Source: Clostridia bacterium (lineage in GTDB: Bacteria; Bacillota; Clostridia; UBA1381). Taken from it: a stretch of 64,000 nt of DNA. Below are positions 53,062 to 61,812 of the stretch, piece by piece. Within the stretch, counting starts at the first letter, position 1; each line of letters opens with the position of its first letter. The notes under the pieces are model-generated. The model did not search any database. It saw only the letters and a list, made by a program, of their open reading frames with translations, and was not told the DNA's origin. The position numbers were made by a program, and so were the translations under genes. The stretch is from positions 1-64,000 of the forward strand of contig JAFZMQ010000007.1 of assembly GCA_017551095.1 (NCBI GenBank). The letters run 5' to 3'.

Positions 53062-54045
53062 TTGCATTTTTTAAGTATATTTCTTGCAGCGATAATTTCA
53101 TGTTATGCACTTACGCCCGTTTTTGCAGAAAAATCGGTTACTATGTACGCCTCGGACGGCAGAACAATCTCGGTTTTGGAAAGCGAGGTCGGGCTTTACG
53201 GCAGTTTGGGCTGGTATGAGCATATTTATGATGTAACCGTTTCAATGCATAATCCAAACGGCGAGTTGGAAAGCGTTTATGTTGATGATGCACCCCAAAA
53301 ACTCAAAGAGGGATATACATATGCAAAAAGTGAAACTACACAGCTTATGTTTTCCGACGACGGCAGGGTGATATATGTACCTAATGTGCAAGTCCCCGCA
53401 TATATGAGTGTAAATTGGCATCGCTGCGGCGGAAAGCTTGATTTGTCACGCCCCATGGTCGCATTAACCTTTGATGACGGACCTGCAAAATACACCGATG
53501 CAATTTTAAGCTGCCTTGAAAAGTATAATGCCCGTGCAACCTTTTTCGTGCAGGGCAAAAACGCATCACGCTACCCCGAAACATTAAAACACGCCGTAAA
53601 TATAGGCTGCGAAATAGGAAATCACACATGGAGTCATGTTAATCTATCAAAATCCTCGGCAGAAGATATAAAAAGTCAAATTTCAAGCACAAATAATGCG
53701 ATTTATGAAATAACGGGCGTTTACCCCAAACTTTTCCGTCCCCCCGGCGGTGCTTATAACGGCTCAGTTCTCGAAAAGGCAAATATGCCCGCAATAATGT
53801 GGTCTGTCGACACTCTCGATTGGAAAACACGGGACACTCAAAAAACGATTTCAAGCGTCAAAAATTCGGTAAAAGACGGCTCAATCATCCTTATGCATGA
53901 TATTCATGCACCGACACAACCTGCTGCGGAACAGCTTATTCCCTATCTCTTAAAGCAGGGCTATCAGCTGGTTACAGTAAGTGAGCTTTTAGACGCCCGA
54001 AAAGGCGGTGCCCAAATCGGCAAAGCCTACGGAAACGGATATTGA
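53062..54045 (+). CDS. Secreted polysaccharide deacetylase (NodB family)
   Basis: The 327-residue protein has a signal peptide ending near VFAEK, a small N-terminal region (about 25-125) and a NodB deacetylase domain: VALTFDDGPAKYT with the catalytic and metal Asp, GNHTWSHVNL with the metal His pair, RPPGGAYN, DTLDW and ILMHDIH. It probably deacetylates peptidoglycan or a related polymer outside the cell. The start is a TTG after GGGGTGAT. Confidence 0.88.
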   Translation: MHFLSIFLAAIISCYALTPVFAEKSVTMYASDGRTISVLESEVGLYGSLGWYEHIYDVTVSMHNPNGELESVYVDDAPQKLKEGYTYAKSETTQLMFSDDGRVIYVPNVQVPAYMSVNWHRCGGKLDLSRPMVALTFDDGPAKYTDAILSCLEKYNARATFFVQGKNASRYPETLKHAVNIGCEIGNHTWSHVNLSKSSAEDIKSQISSTNNAIYEITGVYPKLFRPPGGAYNGSVLEKANMPAIMWSVDTLDWKTRDTQKTISSVKNSVKDGSIILMHDIHAPTQPAAEQLIPYLLKQGYQLVTVSELLDARKGGAQIGKAYGNGY

Positions 54046-54074
54046 TATAAATTTAAAGCGGTTGGATATTAACA

Positions 54075-54107
54075 TGCACCCAGAAAGTCAAACACTTTCT
54101 GGGTGCA
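54075..54107. terminator. Terminator after the deacetylase gene
   Basis: A perfect 13-bp stem, TGCACCCAGAAAG with CTTTCTGGGTGCA, followed by a T-rich tract. Confidence 0.8.
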
Positions 54108-54116
54108 TATTTTATT

Positions 54117-54533
54117 TCACGCTAACAACTTCAATGTTTTGTTAATGTAACGCCATAGTTTTCTGTGTATAAATTCCTGTTGTTTGTTTTCTGCAATAAC
54201 GCCATCATATGATTCATCAGGAAATATCATTTCCAAAACATCATCTAATGCCACGCAATTATTATAATTCGGATTTTCCATTACCTTGTCACAGCACCTA
54301 ATTACTTCTTCTAACCCCCCTTGACCTGAAACAATGTTTTTAAAATGACTTGCTTTTTTTATATAAGCATTTTTTTGTGAATTTATATGCAGTTGTAAAA
54401 ACGGTTTTTCCAAAACTTCTATAAAATCCGAACAGACTTCTATATCTTTTTCAACAGGAATATTTCTAAATGCTCCTATTTTAAGATAGTAAAGATAATC
54501 TTCTGCTATTCTTTTAACTGCTTCTTTTGTCAT
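54117..54533 (-). CDS. Hypothetical protein, paired with an Xre regulator
   Basis: A 138-residue, mostly helical soluble protein that I do not recognise. It contains a short Cys-Cys pair (IRCCDKVME) and acidic VALDDVLEMIFPDESYDG. GGAGGAG lies upstream of the ATG. It is divergent from a small Xre protein and shares an operator-like inverted repeat with it, which suggests the Xre protein controls it. A toxin or immunity role is possible but nothing in the sequence proves it. Confidence 0.6.
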   Translation of the reverse strand: MTKEAVKRIAEDYLYYLKIGAFRNIPVEKDIEVCSDFIEVLEKPFLQLHINSQKNAYIKKASHFKNIVSGQGGLEEVIRCCDKVMENPNYNNCVALDDVLEMIFPDESYDGVIAENKQQEFIHRKLWRYINKTLKLLA

Positions 54534-54568
54534 TACTCTTTGCTCTCCTCCTTTTTATATCACTATAT

Positions 54569-54612
54569 AAATATATACTTAATTATGATAATTGTCAAGT
54601 AAGTATATATTT
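54569..54612. promoter_or_regulatory. Operator-like inverted repeat in the Xre control region
   Basis: Perfect 12-bp arms, AATATATACTT extended by one base and its complement, flank a 20-base centre. The arms overlap the -10 or spacer regions of both divergent promoters, a usual site for autorepression. Confidence 0.6.
54570..54598 (-). promoter_or_regulatory. Promoter of the hypothetical gene
   Basis: On the minus strand TTGACA and TATATT are 17 bases apart. Its -35 box overlaps that of the opposite promoter. Confidence 0.7.
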
Positions 54613-54620
54613 TATAAAAT
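54592..54620 (+). promoter_or_regulatory. Promoter of the Xre regulator
   Basis: TTGTCA and TAAAAT are 17 bases apart, 24 bases before the TTG start. Confidence 0.7.
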
Positions 54621-54644
54621 TAGTATATAAGGTAGGTGGTAGTT

Positions 54645-54845
54645 TTGATAAGAATATCTTTGGATAAGGCTTTGGAAAATTATGGAATTACAAGATATGA
54701 ACTTGCAAAACGGACAGGAATACAATATCAAATAATTGATAACTATTATAAAAACAAGGTTAAGAGATATGACAGTTTTGTGCTTGACAGGATATGCTCG
54801 GCACTGGACTGCAATATTCAAGATATAATTACCTTCAAAAAGTGA
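54645..54845 (+). CDS. Small Xre/Cro-type DNA-binding regulator
   Basis: A 67-residue single helix-turn-helix protein: GITRYELAKRTGIQYQIIDNYYKNK is the HTH, shown here only as its type, and RICSALDCNIQDII closes the domain. The TTG at 54645 gives the usual N-terminus of the family and follows AGGTGG by five bases; the GTG at 54636 lies in that site. It probably represses its own and the divergent gene. Confidence 0.8.
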   Translation: MIRISLDKALENYGITRYELAKRTGIQYQIIDNYYKNKVKRYDSFVLDRICSALDCNIQDIITFKK

Positions 54846-54856
54846 TTTCATTATTT

Positions 54857-54888
54857 AAAGCGGTTGGAAATTCCAACCGCTTTTTTAT
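54857..54888. terminator. Terminator between the Xre gene and spoIIR
   Basis: AAAGCGGTTGGAA pairs with TTCCAACCGCTTT, followed by T; usable in both directions. Confidence 0.8.
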
Positions 54889-55448
54889 TCCAAAAATTTT
54901 ATGAGCTTTTGAAAATCTTCCACTATTTTAAACCTATATGTCATATTTTCGTTTTTTAGTATTACACTTAAACTCTCACTTGAAAGCCGTGATTTCAACT
55001 CCTTTTTTGCCTCCTCGCTCATTTCTCCCGAAAGTGCCTCGGTAAAGCATAGCGGAGGGTACGCGATACACCACCAATTTTTGCCGTTCCCATCGCCTAA
55101 AACTACATCAAGACAGGTATATCTCCCCTCAGGGAGTGCGATATTTTTATATGTTTTTTCGGGAACATACCTATCTCGGTAGCACACTTCTGCCCCGTAT
55201 CCCGTTTTTAAGTCTTTAAGTATACTATTTGCGGTTTCAGATAGCTTCTCCGCATCATATTCCCCCATTCTAAGTAGCTCATCTCTCACATTAAGTTTTA
55301 TTTTCTGGTCATAATCGCTATCACTGTTGGCTATTATATGAAGCCGTATTAGATTTTCCCGCAAGTTTTCCTGCACCTGTGCCGATTTTGTCATTCCCAA
55401 CCCGAAAAGGCAAAGGAAAAATATCCAAATTATACCTATTTTTTTCAT
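54885..55448 (-). CDS. spoIIR: Stage II sporulation protein R
   Basis: The 187-residue protein has an N-terminal membrane or export segment and the SpoIIR core: LIRLHIIANSDSDYDQKIKL in type, VRDELL, GRYTCLDVVLGDG and NWWCIAYPPLCF. SpoIIR is made in the forespore under sigma F and triggers SpoIIGA to activate sigma E in the mother cell. It is a single gene. Confidence 0.92.
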   Translation of the reverse strand: MKKIGIIWIFFLCLFGLGMTKSAQVQENLRENLIRLHIIANSDSDYDQKIKLNVRDELLRMGEYDAEKLSETANSILKDLKTGYGAEVCYRDRYVPEKTYKNIALPEGRYTCLDVVLGDGNGKNWWCIAYPPLCFTEALSGEMSEEAKKELKSRLSSESLSVILKNENMTYRFKIVEDFQKLIKFLE

Positions 55449-55475
55449 ATTTTTACTATTAACTCCTTTTACAAC

Positions 55476-55580
55476 GGTCTGATAGAAAATCGTTCAGATT
55501 GCCGCTTTGTAGCGAGCGGTGCTGTACAAATAGTACCGCCCCGAGCACAAAGCGGTAATATGGGCTATTTTATTCAGACC
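55476..55580 (+). repeat. Structured intergenic repeat, copy 2
   Basis: Outer arms GGTCTGA and TCAGACC enclose the inner stems of the family; GCCGCTTTGT pairs with ACAAAGCGGT and GTGCTGTAC with GTACCGCCC. It lies between the divergent spoIIR and sleB genes. Confidence 0.85.
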
Positions 55581-55679
55581 TTCACCTCGTATATGATTTT
55601 TGCCTTTGATTTCAAAACTTATACATAAAAGGGATTTTTTCGGTTATGCTAAAAGCAGATTTTTTTAAGAGGTGATTTT

Positions 55680-56144
55680 ATGAAAAAAATAAAAATCATT
55701 GTTGCGGTTTTGGCAGTTTTATCGGTGATTGCCTTTTCGGTATTTAAGCTTATGCCCACAAAAACCGTTGCCGAAACCCAGCGTTCCGCAAGTGATATTC
55801 AGCTTTTGGCCCGTTGCGTTAACGGCGAAGCACGAGGCGAAATTTACGAGGGGCAGGTTGCCGTTGCAGCGGTCATACTAAACCGCGTAAAGCACCCGTC
55901 TTTCCCTAACACGATTTCGGGCGTAATCTATCAGCCGGGGGCATTTACCGCCGTTGCCGACGGACAGATAAATGAGCCGATTGCCGAAAACTCCACAGTT
56001 TACAAGGCTTGTGAGGATGCAATGAACGGCTGGGACCCAAGCGGTGGTGCGATTTATTATTTTAACCCTGAAACCGCAACTAACAAATGGATTTGGTCAC
56101 GCCCTCTGATTATTCAGATAGGCAGACACCGTTTTTGCAAGTAG
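55680..56144 (+). CDS. sleB: Spore cortex-lytic hydrolase, SleB family
   Basis: The 154-residue protein has an N-terminal membrane or signal segment and a single SleB/CwlJ catalytic domain: LARCVNGEARGE with the catalytic Glu, VAVAAVILNRV, GAFTAVADG and ATNKWIWSRP. It lacks the N-terminal peptidoglycan-binding domain of Bacillus SleB. These lytic enzymes break the spore cortex at germination. The ypeB gene follows. Confidence 0.9.
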   Translation: MKKIKIIVAVLAVLSVIAFSVFKLMPTKTVAETQRSASDIQLLARCVNGEARGEIYEGQVAVAAVILNRVKHPSFPNTISGVIYQPGAFTAVADGQINEPIAENSTVYKACEDAMNGWDPSGGAIYYFNPETATNKWIWSRPLIIQIGRHRFCK

Positions 56145-56246
56145 GTCTTATCAAAATTGCCCACAGCACCTCTTTTGCTCGGGGCAGTACAGGAAGTACG
56201 GCACCGCTCACAAAAATCGGCACTGTGAACAATTTTTCTTAAAACC
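56144..56246 (-). repeat. Structured intergenic repeat, copy 3 (inverted)
   Basis: Same family in the opposite orientation: AAAATTG/CAATTTT ends, and CGGGGCAGTAC pairing with GTACGGCACCG. It fills almost the whole gap between sleB and ypeB, starting at the sleB stop codon. Confidence 0.8.
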
Positions 56247-56270
56247 CCATAATGAGAAAGGAAGTATTTT

Positions 56271-57602
56271 ATGAAAAAACGAAATCTATACTGGCTGTTT
56301 TCGGTTGCGATAACCGTTTTAGCCGTTTTCGGACTATACGAATTTTTTAACGCACGGGCGTACCGCCGCGGACTTGAAGATAGCTATAACCGTGCATTTT
56401 TCGAGCTTACCGATTATGTTGACGATATTGACACATTACTTGCAAAAAGTATGTTAGCCACCTCCGCAACCGAGATGGCAAGTCTGTCACAGGAGCTTTC
56501 CGTTCAGGCGACGGCAGCAAAATCGTGCCTTGCACAACTCCCTATTACCGAAGTCTCGCTTGACAAGACTGAAAAATTTTTGGCACAGGTTGGTGATTAT
56601 ACCTATACTCTAAGTCAGAACATCATAAATAAGAAATCAATTTCCGAGGACGAATATGAGAGTCTGTCCGCACTCGGTTCATATGCCGCAAGTCTTAACA
56701 ATGCCCTTTCCGACATCTCGCAAAAGGTGTATAAGGGAGAGCTGCACTTCGGCAGTAATTCCCGTGCAGGTCGGGACGGCGTTGTTTATGCCGCAGACGG
56801 CGACCCGTTCTCCGATATTGAAAAGAAGATTGGCGAGTATCCCTCGCTTATTTATGACGGACCCTTTTCCGAGCATATAGAAAACTTAAAGCCCAAACTT
56901 TTGGAAAACACAAGCGAGATTTCAAAAGATGTTGCTGCTAAAAAACTTGCGGAATTTTTGAATATGGATGCATCCACCCTTGAATTTATGGGGGAAACGC
57001 AAAATTCAAATCTTCCCGTTTACCGATTCCACGGAACACGCGGAAAAACTGAGATTTCCGCATCTGTCAGCAAACAAGGCGGATATGTTGTGTATTTCTT
57101 GGGCACAAGAAGAGTACGCAAGGAAACGCTTTCTGTTGATGACGCAATCGCAAAGGCGAAAGCCTTCCTTTCGGAAAAAGGCTTTGACAGTATGAAGGAG
57201 AGCTATTATGAGAAAAAGGACGGCGTGGCAACGGTAAACTTTGCATATCAGCAGAACAATGTCACCTGCTATTCCGACTTGATAAAGGTAAAGGTTGCTC
57301 TTGATGACGGCGAAATTATCGGTATGGAGGCATACGGATATGTTATGAACCACCACCGCCGTGACATCCGCACCCCTGCACTTTTGAAGCAGGACGCACG
57401 GGCAAAAGTAAGCAGTAAACTGTCCATTGACAGTGTGAATATCGCACTTATACCGAAAGACTCCAAAAGAGAAGTTTTGTGCTATGAATTTAAAGGCACA
57501 TTCGGTGATAAGAATTTTCTTATCTATATAAACGCCGAAACGGGCGTCGAGGAAGATATCCAAATCCTAATCGAGTCCCCCGACGGAATTTTAACGATAT
57601 AG
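56271..57602 (+). CDS. ypeB: Germination protein YpeB
   Basis: A 443-residue protein with an N-terminal membrane segment, a helical region (about 40-200) and C-terminal PepSY-type repeats (about 225-435: VYRFHGTRGKTEIS, LSVDDAIAKAKAFL, LCYEFKGTFG). YpeB is needed for assembly and stability of SleB in the spore coat layers. The sleB-ypeB order is the conserved one, here with a repeat element inserted between them. Confidence 0.92.
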   Translation: MKKRNLYWLFSVAITVLAVFGLYEFFNARAYRRGLEDSYNRAFFELTDYVDDIDTLLAKSMLATSATEMASLSQELSVQATAAKSCLAQLPITEVSLDKTEKFLAQVGDYTYTLSQNIINKKSISEDEYESLSALGSYAASLNNALSDISQKVYKGELHFGSNSRAGRDGVVYAADGDPFSDIEKKIGEYPSLIYDGPFSEHIENLKPKLLENTSEISKDVAAKKLAEFLNMDASTLEFMGETQNSNLPVYRFHGTRGKTEISASVSKQGGYVVYFLGTRRVRKETLSVDDAIAKAKAFLSEKGFDSMKESYYEKKDGVATVNFAYQQNNVTCYSDLIKVKVALDDGEIIGMEAYGYVMNHHRRDIRTPALLKQDARAKVSSKLSIDSVNIALIPKDSKREVLCYEFKGTFGDKNFLIYINAETGVEEDIQILIESPDGILTI

Positions 57603-57604
57603 CA

Positions 57605-57638
57605 AAAACAAGCATACTTTGGGTATGCTTGTTTTTTA
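57605..57638. terminator. Terminator after ypeB
   Basis: CAAGCATAC pairs with GTATGCTTG within longer A and T tracts; shared with the convergent recombinase gene. Confidence 0.85.
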
Positions 57639-58520
57639 TGCTCTTGGGTGGGATTTTTCGTAAACTTCTTTTATGCGTGTGTCCATAATTTTCGAGTAAA
57701 CCTGCGTTGAGGATATATCGGTATGCCCCAAAAGCTGTCTTATTGCTTCCAAATCAGCACCGTTTTGCAACAGATGCATAGCAAAGGAATGTCTTATTGT
57801 GTAGGGCGTAATGTCCTTTTTTATTCCTGCACTCTTTCCGTAGCCTTTTAGTATTTTCCAAAAACCCTGCCGTGACATTTTTGTGCCGTTTCTATTCAAA
57901 AACAGGTATTTCACGCTATCGTGCGTGACTAATTTCGGTCTTGCCTTATCCACATATGTACGCACCGCCGAAATTGCCTTTCTGCCGATTGGCACTACCC
58001 TTTCATGCGTTGCCGTCTGACACCGCAAAAAGCCTTGCTTTAAGTTTATGTCGTCGGTTGTCAGGTCGATTATCTCCGAAACTTTTATGCCTGTCGCATA
58101 CAAAAGCTCTAACATAGCCCTATCCCTTATGCCTTTTGTCTGTGCGGGATTGGGCTGATTTAAAAGCATTTCCGTTTCCGACGCCGTCAAAAATTCCGGT
58201 TGTTTTTTGTCGATAGGCGGAGGTGCGATACTTGCCGTCGGGTCCTTTATTTTCTCGCCGTTTGCAATCATATACCCGTAAAATGCCCGAATTGCAGCCA
58301 GGCTTCGAGATATTGTCGCAGGTGCTTTGCCGCTTTTTTTCATCTGCAAAAGGTATGTTACCACCGTCATTTTGTCTGCTTTTGCAGGAGTCTTTATTCC
58401 ATTGTCTTTTAAAAATTCCAAATATCTTGCTATATCATGTTTATATGACACTACCGTGTTATACGAGTGTTCCCGTATACTTGCCATATACATTGCAAAA
58501 GCTTCCAAATAATCTTCCAT
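57636..58520 (-). CDS. XerC/XerD-like tyrosine recombinase with altered catalytic residues
   Basis: The 294-residue protein has the SAM-like N-terminal core-binding domain and a catalytic domain of Xer type. Compared with XerD, the first catalytic Arg (in TGLRVSEL) is Lys146 here (TGIKVSEI), the first His of HxxR is Tyr240 (TPYTIR), and the usual beta-hairpin Lys is not seen (QTATHERV). Arg243, His266 and the nucleophile Tyr275 remain. In Bacillus, the xerD homologue ripX lies near spoIIM, as here, so it may be the chromosomal XerD, or a repurposed paralogue with weak activity. Confidence 0.85.
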   Translation of the reverse strand: MEDYLEAFAMYMASIREHSYNTVVSYKHDIARYLEFLKDNGIKTPAKADKMTVVTYLLQMKKSGKAPATISRSLAAIRAFYGYMIANGEKIKDPTASIAPPPIDKKQPEFLTASETEMLLNQPNPAQTKGIRDRAMLELLYATGIKVSEIIDLTTDDINLKQGFLRCQTATHERVVPIGRKAISAVRTYVDKARPKLVTHDSVKYLFLNRNGTKMSRQGFWKILKGYGKSAGIKKDITPYTIRHSFAMHLLQNGADLEAIRQLLGHTDISSTQVYSKIMDTRIKEVYEKSHPRA

Positions 58521-58592
58521 AACCGCTCCTATTACGCTTTTCCGTTTGTGGACTTAATTATACCACAAAAATCCTGTTTGTCCAGCACTTTT

Positions 58593-59153
58593 TTATGCAG
58601 CCTTAAACAGCTTAGACGCCCATTTTACAAATATTGGGGACGCCGCACCTTTAATGAGGGTGTCGGCACAAAATATGGCAAGAAGAAAAATCGTCGCCCA
58701 TAAAAACTTTTTATAAAAACCGCTTTTTTCATACCTATTTAAGAGTCCGCTCCCATTCAGTCCACCGTAATATATTGATGCCGGTATCAATACCATAGCC
58801 GAAAGAATATTAGGTACGCATAGCAAAATCCCCCGTATGCCGTAAAGCCTGAGTGCTGCCATAACCGAGAATCCCGTAAAATATCCCTTTATCAGCATAG
58901 CCACTGCCATAAGCCAGATAAACGGCTTAAAAAGGCTTCCAATTACAAGCATAGAAAAAGTTTTCAGGTTGTCCATAGCGGCGGTCTTAACTCCGCTTGT
59001 CGCGGCAGTATCATACTCCTCTATCCCTTTTTCCAGATATTCGTACATTTCCGACGCATTCGGCATTTTTACTTCCCTTACTGCCCCTGCCAAAACGCCA
59101 CCGGCATATATAAAAAACAATATAAAAATCAGTATATTCCGCAATTTTTTCAC
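58593..59153 (-). CDS. spoIIM: Stage II sporulation protein M-like membrane protein
   Basis: The 186-residue protein has four or five hydrophobic segments. KGYFTGFSVMAALRLYG and the following CVPNILSAMVLIPASIYYG match the SpoIIM core, where a similar proline-containing helix precedes the last membrane segments. SpoIIM works with SpoIID and SpoIIP in peptidoglycan removal during engulfment. Its position next to a Xer gene supports the call. The match is weaker than for the other sporulation genes. Confidence 0.72.
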   Translation of the reverse strand: MKKLRNILIFILFFIYAGGVLAGAVREVKMPNASEMYEYLEKGIEEYDTAATSGVKTAAMDNLKTFSMLVIGSLFKPFIWLMAVAMLIKGYFTGFSVMAALRLYGIRGILLCVPNILSAMVLIPASIYYGGLNGSGLLNRYEKSGFYKKFLWATIFLLAIFCADTLIKGAASPIFVKWASKLFKAA

Positions 59154-59216
59154 AAAAAAATCCCCTTTTGCAATTAGTAGTACATACTATTCGCAAAAAG
59201 GGGATAAAATTCCGTT

Positions 59217-60404
59217 TTATTTAAGTGACTTCAAAAAATTTCTGAGTCTTTCAACGCCCTTTTCAATGTTTTCCATATCCACGGCGTATGACCAACGCAC
59301 ATAGTTAGGTGCGTCAAAGCCCGTACCGGGCACAACCGCTACCTTTTCACTTTCAAGTAAAAGCCGTGCAAAATCATCTGCATTTTCTATTTTTTCGCCA
59401 TTATAGCTTTTTCCTAAAATACCGTCAAGCTTCATCATAATATAGAATGCACCGTGAGGTTTGCGACAGGAAACACCGTCGGTTGCATTTATTGCATCAA
59501 CAAAAAAGTCACGCCTTTTTTCAAATTCCTGACGCATCTTCTCAACTTCCGAAAGTCCGCCGCTAAGTGCCGCAACGGCTGCCGCCTGTGCGATAGAGTT
59601 CGGGTTTGATGCCCCGTGCGACTGAATACTTGCCATAGCCTTTGCGATTTTGCCGTTTGCGGCAGCAAAGCCTATACGCCAACCCGTCATAGCATATGTT
59701 TTGGAAACTCCGTTTATCGTTATTGTTCTTTCTTTTATTTCGTCACCAAGTGATGCAATACTTATGTGCTTTCCCTCATAGATAAGATGCTCATACACTT
59801 CGTCCGATATGACATATAAATCATTTTTCACTGCAAAATCTGCAATTTCGCGTATCTCGTCTTCGGTATAAACCATGCCGGTAGGGTTTGACGGGCTATT
59901 TAAGACAATCGCCTTTGTTTTTGATGTCAATGCTTTTTCAAAATCCGCAACCGTCGCTTTAAAATCATTTTCTTCGCTTGTTTTAACCGCCACCGGAACA
60001 CCGTCGGCAAGTTTTACCATTTCAGGATAGCTAACCCAATACGGCGACGGAATAAGCACCTCATCACCGGCGTTTAAAATTGCCAGAAATGCGTTCATAA
60101 GCGAATGCTTTGCTCCGTTTGAAACCACTATCTGTGTGGGCTCATATGAAATCCCGTTTTCACGCAACAGTTTTTCTGCAACCGCTTTCCTAAGCTCCAT
60201 AGTACCTGCCGCAGGAGTATATTTTGTTTTTCCCGCCAACATTGCGGCAATTGCCGCTTCCTTTATGTATAACGGCGTATCAAAATCGGGTTCGCCACAA
60301 CCAAAACCTACGGCGTCTTCCCCGTTTGCCTTCATTTCTTTATATTTTGAATCAATCGCAAGTGTAGGTGACGGAGTGATTCTTTTTGCCTTTTCTGAAA
60401 TCAT
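59217..60404 (-). CDS. Class I aspartate/aromatic aminotransferase
   Basis: A 395-residue PLP enzyme of the aspartate aminotransferase Ib type. Seen are the N-terminal AKRITPSPTLAI, NSPSNPTG with the substrate-pocket Asn, SDEVYEHL, the PLP-binding Lys in INGVSKTYAMTGWRIG and the late Arg in PNYVRWSYA. It probably exchanges amino groups between aspartate and 2-oxoglutarate. The ATG at 60404 follows AGGAGG; an upstream ATG at 60428 lies before that site. Confidence 0.9.
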   Translation of the reverse strand: MISEKAKRITPSPTLAIDSKYKEMKANGEDAVGFGCGEPDFDTPLYIKEAAIAAMLAGKTKYTPAAGTMELRKAVAEKLLRENGISYEPTQIVVSNGAKHSLMNAFLAILNAGDEVLIPSPYWVSYPEMVKLADGVPVAVKTSEENDFKATVADFEKALTSKTKAIVLNSPSNPTGMVYTEDEIREIADFAVKNDLYVISDEVYEHLIYEGKHISIASLGDEIKERTITINGVSKTYAMTGWRIGFAAANGKIAKAMASIQSHGASNPNSIAQAAAVAALSGGLSEVEKMRQEFEKRRDFFVDAINATDGVSCRKPHGAFYIMMKLDGILGKSYNGEKIENADDFARLLLESEKVAVVPGTGFDAPNYVRWSYAVDMENIEKGVERLRNFLKSLK

Positions 60405-60566
60405 TTTTCCTCCTATTTGAAATTTCAAAAAACAAAAATTTCATTTTTTACATAAAAACATATGTAATTATACTCTTTTTAAATAAAAATTGCAATATTT
60501 ATATACAAAAAATTTCAAAATTGATAACCAAAATTTTTGTACTTTTTTGGATTTTAATGTGCATTT

Positions 60567-61448
60567 TTAACAATTATATGCCTTTAACACTCTTAAAAAG
60601 TTGCTTTCTGTTATTTTTTGGCAAATTTCTTTACTGCATGGCATTTCCAGTTTTTCAATATCTTCAATTCCCTTTACGCCGACAGGCAGCCTATCCACGC
60701 CGTCAAAATCACAGCCTAAGCCGATATTATCCTCGCCGCCAAGCGACAAAAAATGGTCTATATGAGCTTTTACACTCTCCCCAAAAAAATCAGGATATAA
60801 GTTTATTCCCACTACACCGCCGCTTCTCTTTATTATCAAAAACTGCTCGTCTGTCAGGTTTCGCTTATGATTCACTATCGCTTTTGAATTTGAATGACTT
60901 GCGACAATGGGCTTTTTGAAAATTTTTACCGCATCAAAAAAGGATTTTTCGCTAAGATGCGATACATCTAAAATCATGCCCAGCCTATCCATTTCGCAAA
61001 TCACTTCCCTGCCAAACTCTGTCAGACCGGTATCTTCGTTTTCCATAACGCCACACGCTATTTTATTTTTAAAATTCCAAGTGGGAGCTATCATAAAAAC
61101 ACCGTTTTCTTTAAGTTCCCAAATATCCAAAATTTTTTCCACACATTCCGCTCCCTCAATGCTCAAAAAAGCGTTTTGTTTTGTTTTTGATTTGGCTAAA
61201 TCGGCATAATTTTTGCATACTGTAACGCCATTTTTTGCCATTTCATCATAAAAAAGAGCAGTAATCTCTTTTACATACTCTTTTGCATTATCTTTTCTTT
61301 CAGGAGGCGTAAATATCGCAAAAACCTGTGTGTACCTGTCATATTTTGACATTCTGTAAAGGTCTATATGCAGATTGTTTTTAGCAAAGCCTTGTTTTTT
61401 ATCGTACATCTCCGAAAGGGTGTCGCAATGTGCATCAAAAACCCGCAT
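60567..61448 (-). CDS. Membrane dipeptidase-family (M19) metallopeptidase
   Basis: The 293-residue protein belongs to the renal dipeptidase family. The metal ligands are visible in order: FDAHCDTL (HxD), IEGAECV (Glu), VASHSNSKAI and then NHKRNLTDEQ (His), and GLGCDFDGVDRLP (Asp). It hydrolyses dipeptides, possibly with D-amino acids. There is no signal peptide, so it is cytoplasmic. It is one base from the YraN gene. Confidence 0.9.
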   Translation of the reverse strand: MRVFDAHCDTLSEMYDKKQGFAKNNLHIDLYRMSKYDRYTQVFAIFTPPERKDNAKEYVKEITALFYDEMAKNGVTVCKNYADLAKSKTKQNAFLSIEGAECVEKILDIWELKENGVFMIAPTWNFKNKIACGVMENEDTGLTEFGREVICEMDRLGMILDVSHLSEKSFFDAVKIFKKPIVASHSNSKAIVNHKRNLTDEQFLIIKRSGGVVGINLYPDFFGESVKAHIDHFLSLGGEDNIGLGCDFDGVDRLPVGVKGIEDIEKLEMPCSKEICQKITESNFLRVLKAYNC

Positions 61449-61449
61449 A

Positions 61450-61812
61450 CTAAAATGCCTCCTTTATGTAGTTTATCTCTGTAACAAAAAGCTCATCACC
61501 CTTTTTTTTATACATAACCTCTATTACATCAAACCGCATATTCACATCATCTGTGCCAAGGTATCCGATTGCGGTTTTTAATATTTTTTCCTGCTTTTTA
61601 TAGTCCACGAACTCCGCAGGTGTGCCGTACTGCTTTGACACCCTCGTTTTCACCTCTGCAAAAACTATCGTATCCCCGTCTTTTGCGATTATATCTATTT
61701 CACCGCCACGCTCACGGTAGTTGCGTTTTAGAACCCGTATCCCTTGATTTTCCAAATATTTACAGGCTTCGGTTTCACCAAAATCGCCTATTTGCTTCGT
61801 TGTCATTGTCAT
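61450..61812 (-). CDS. YraN/UPF0102 family endonuclease-like protein
   Basis: A 120-residue protein with the restriction-endonuclease-like core of the family: GDFGETEACKYLENQG, GGEIDIIAKDGDTIVFAEVKTR and VNMRFDVIEVM. The D-ExK type motif is intact. Its biological role is unclear in bacteria. Its start overlaps the rnhB stop by four bases, and rnhB-yraN linkage is common. Confidence 0.9.
   Translation of the reverse strand: MTMTTKQIGDFGETEACKYLENQGIRVLKRNYRERGGEIDIIAKDGDTIVFAEVKTRVSKQYGTPAEFVDYKKQEKILKTAIGYLGTDDVNMRFDVIEVMYKKKGDELFVTEINYIKEAF

Noticed and set aside
57006-57563. 185-codon open frame on the minus strand
   Set aside because: It is antisense to ypeB, which has clear family features; no independent evidence of coding.
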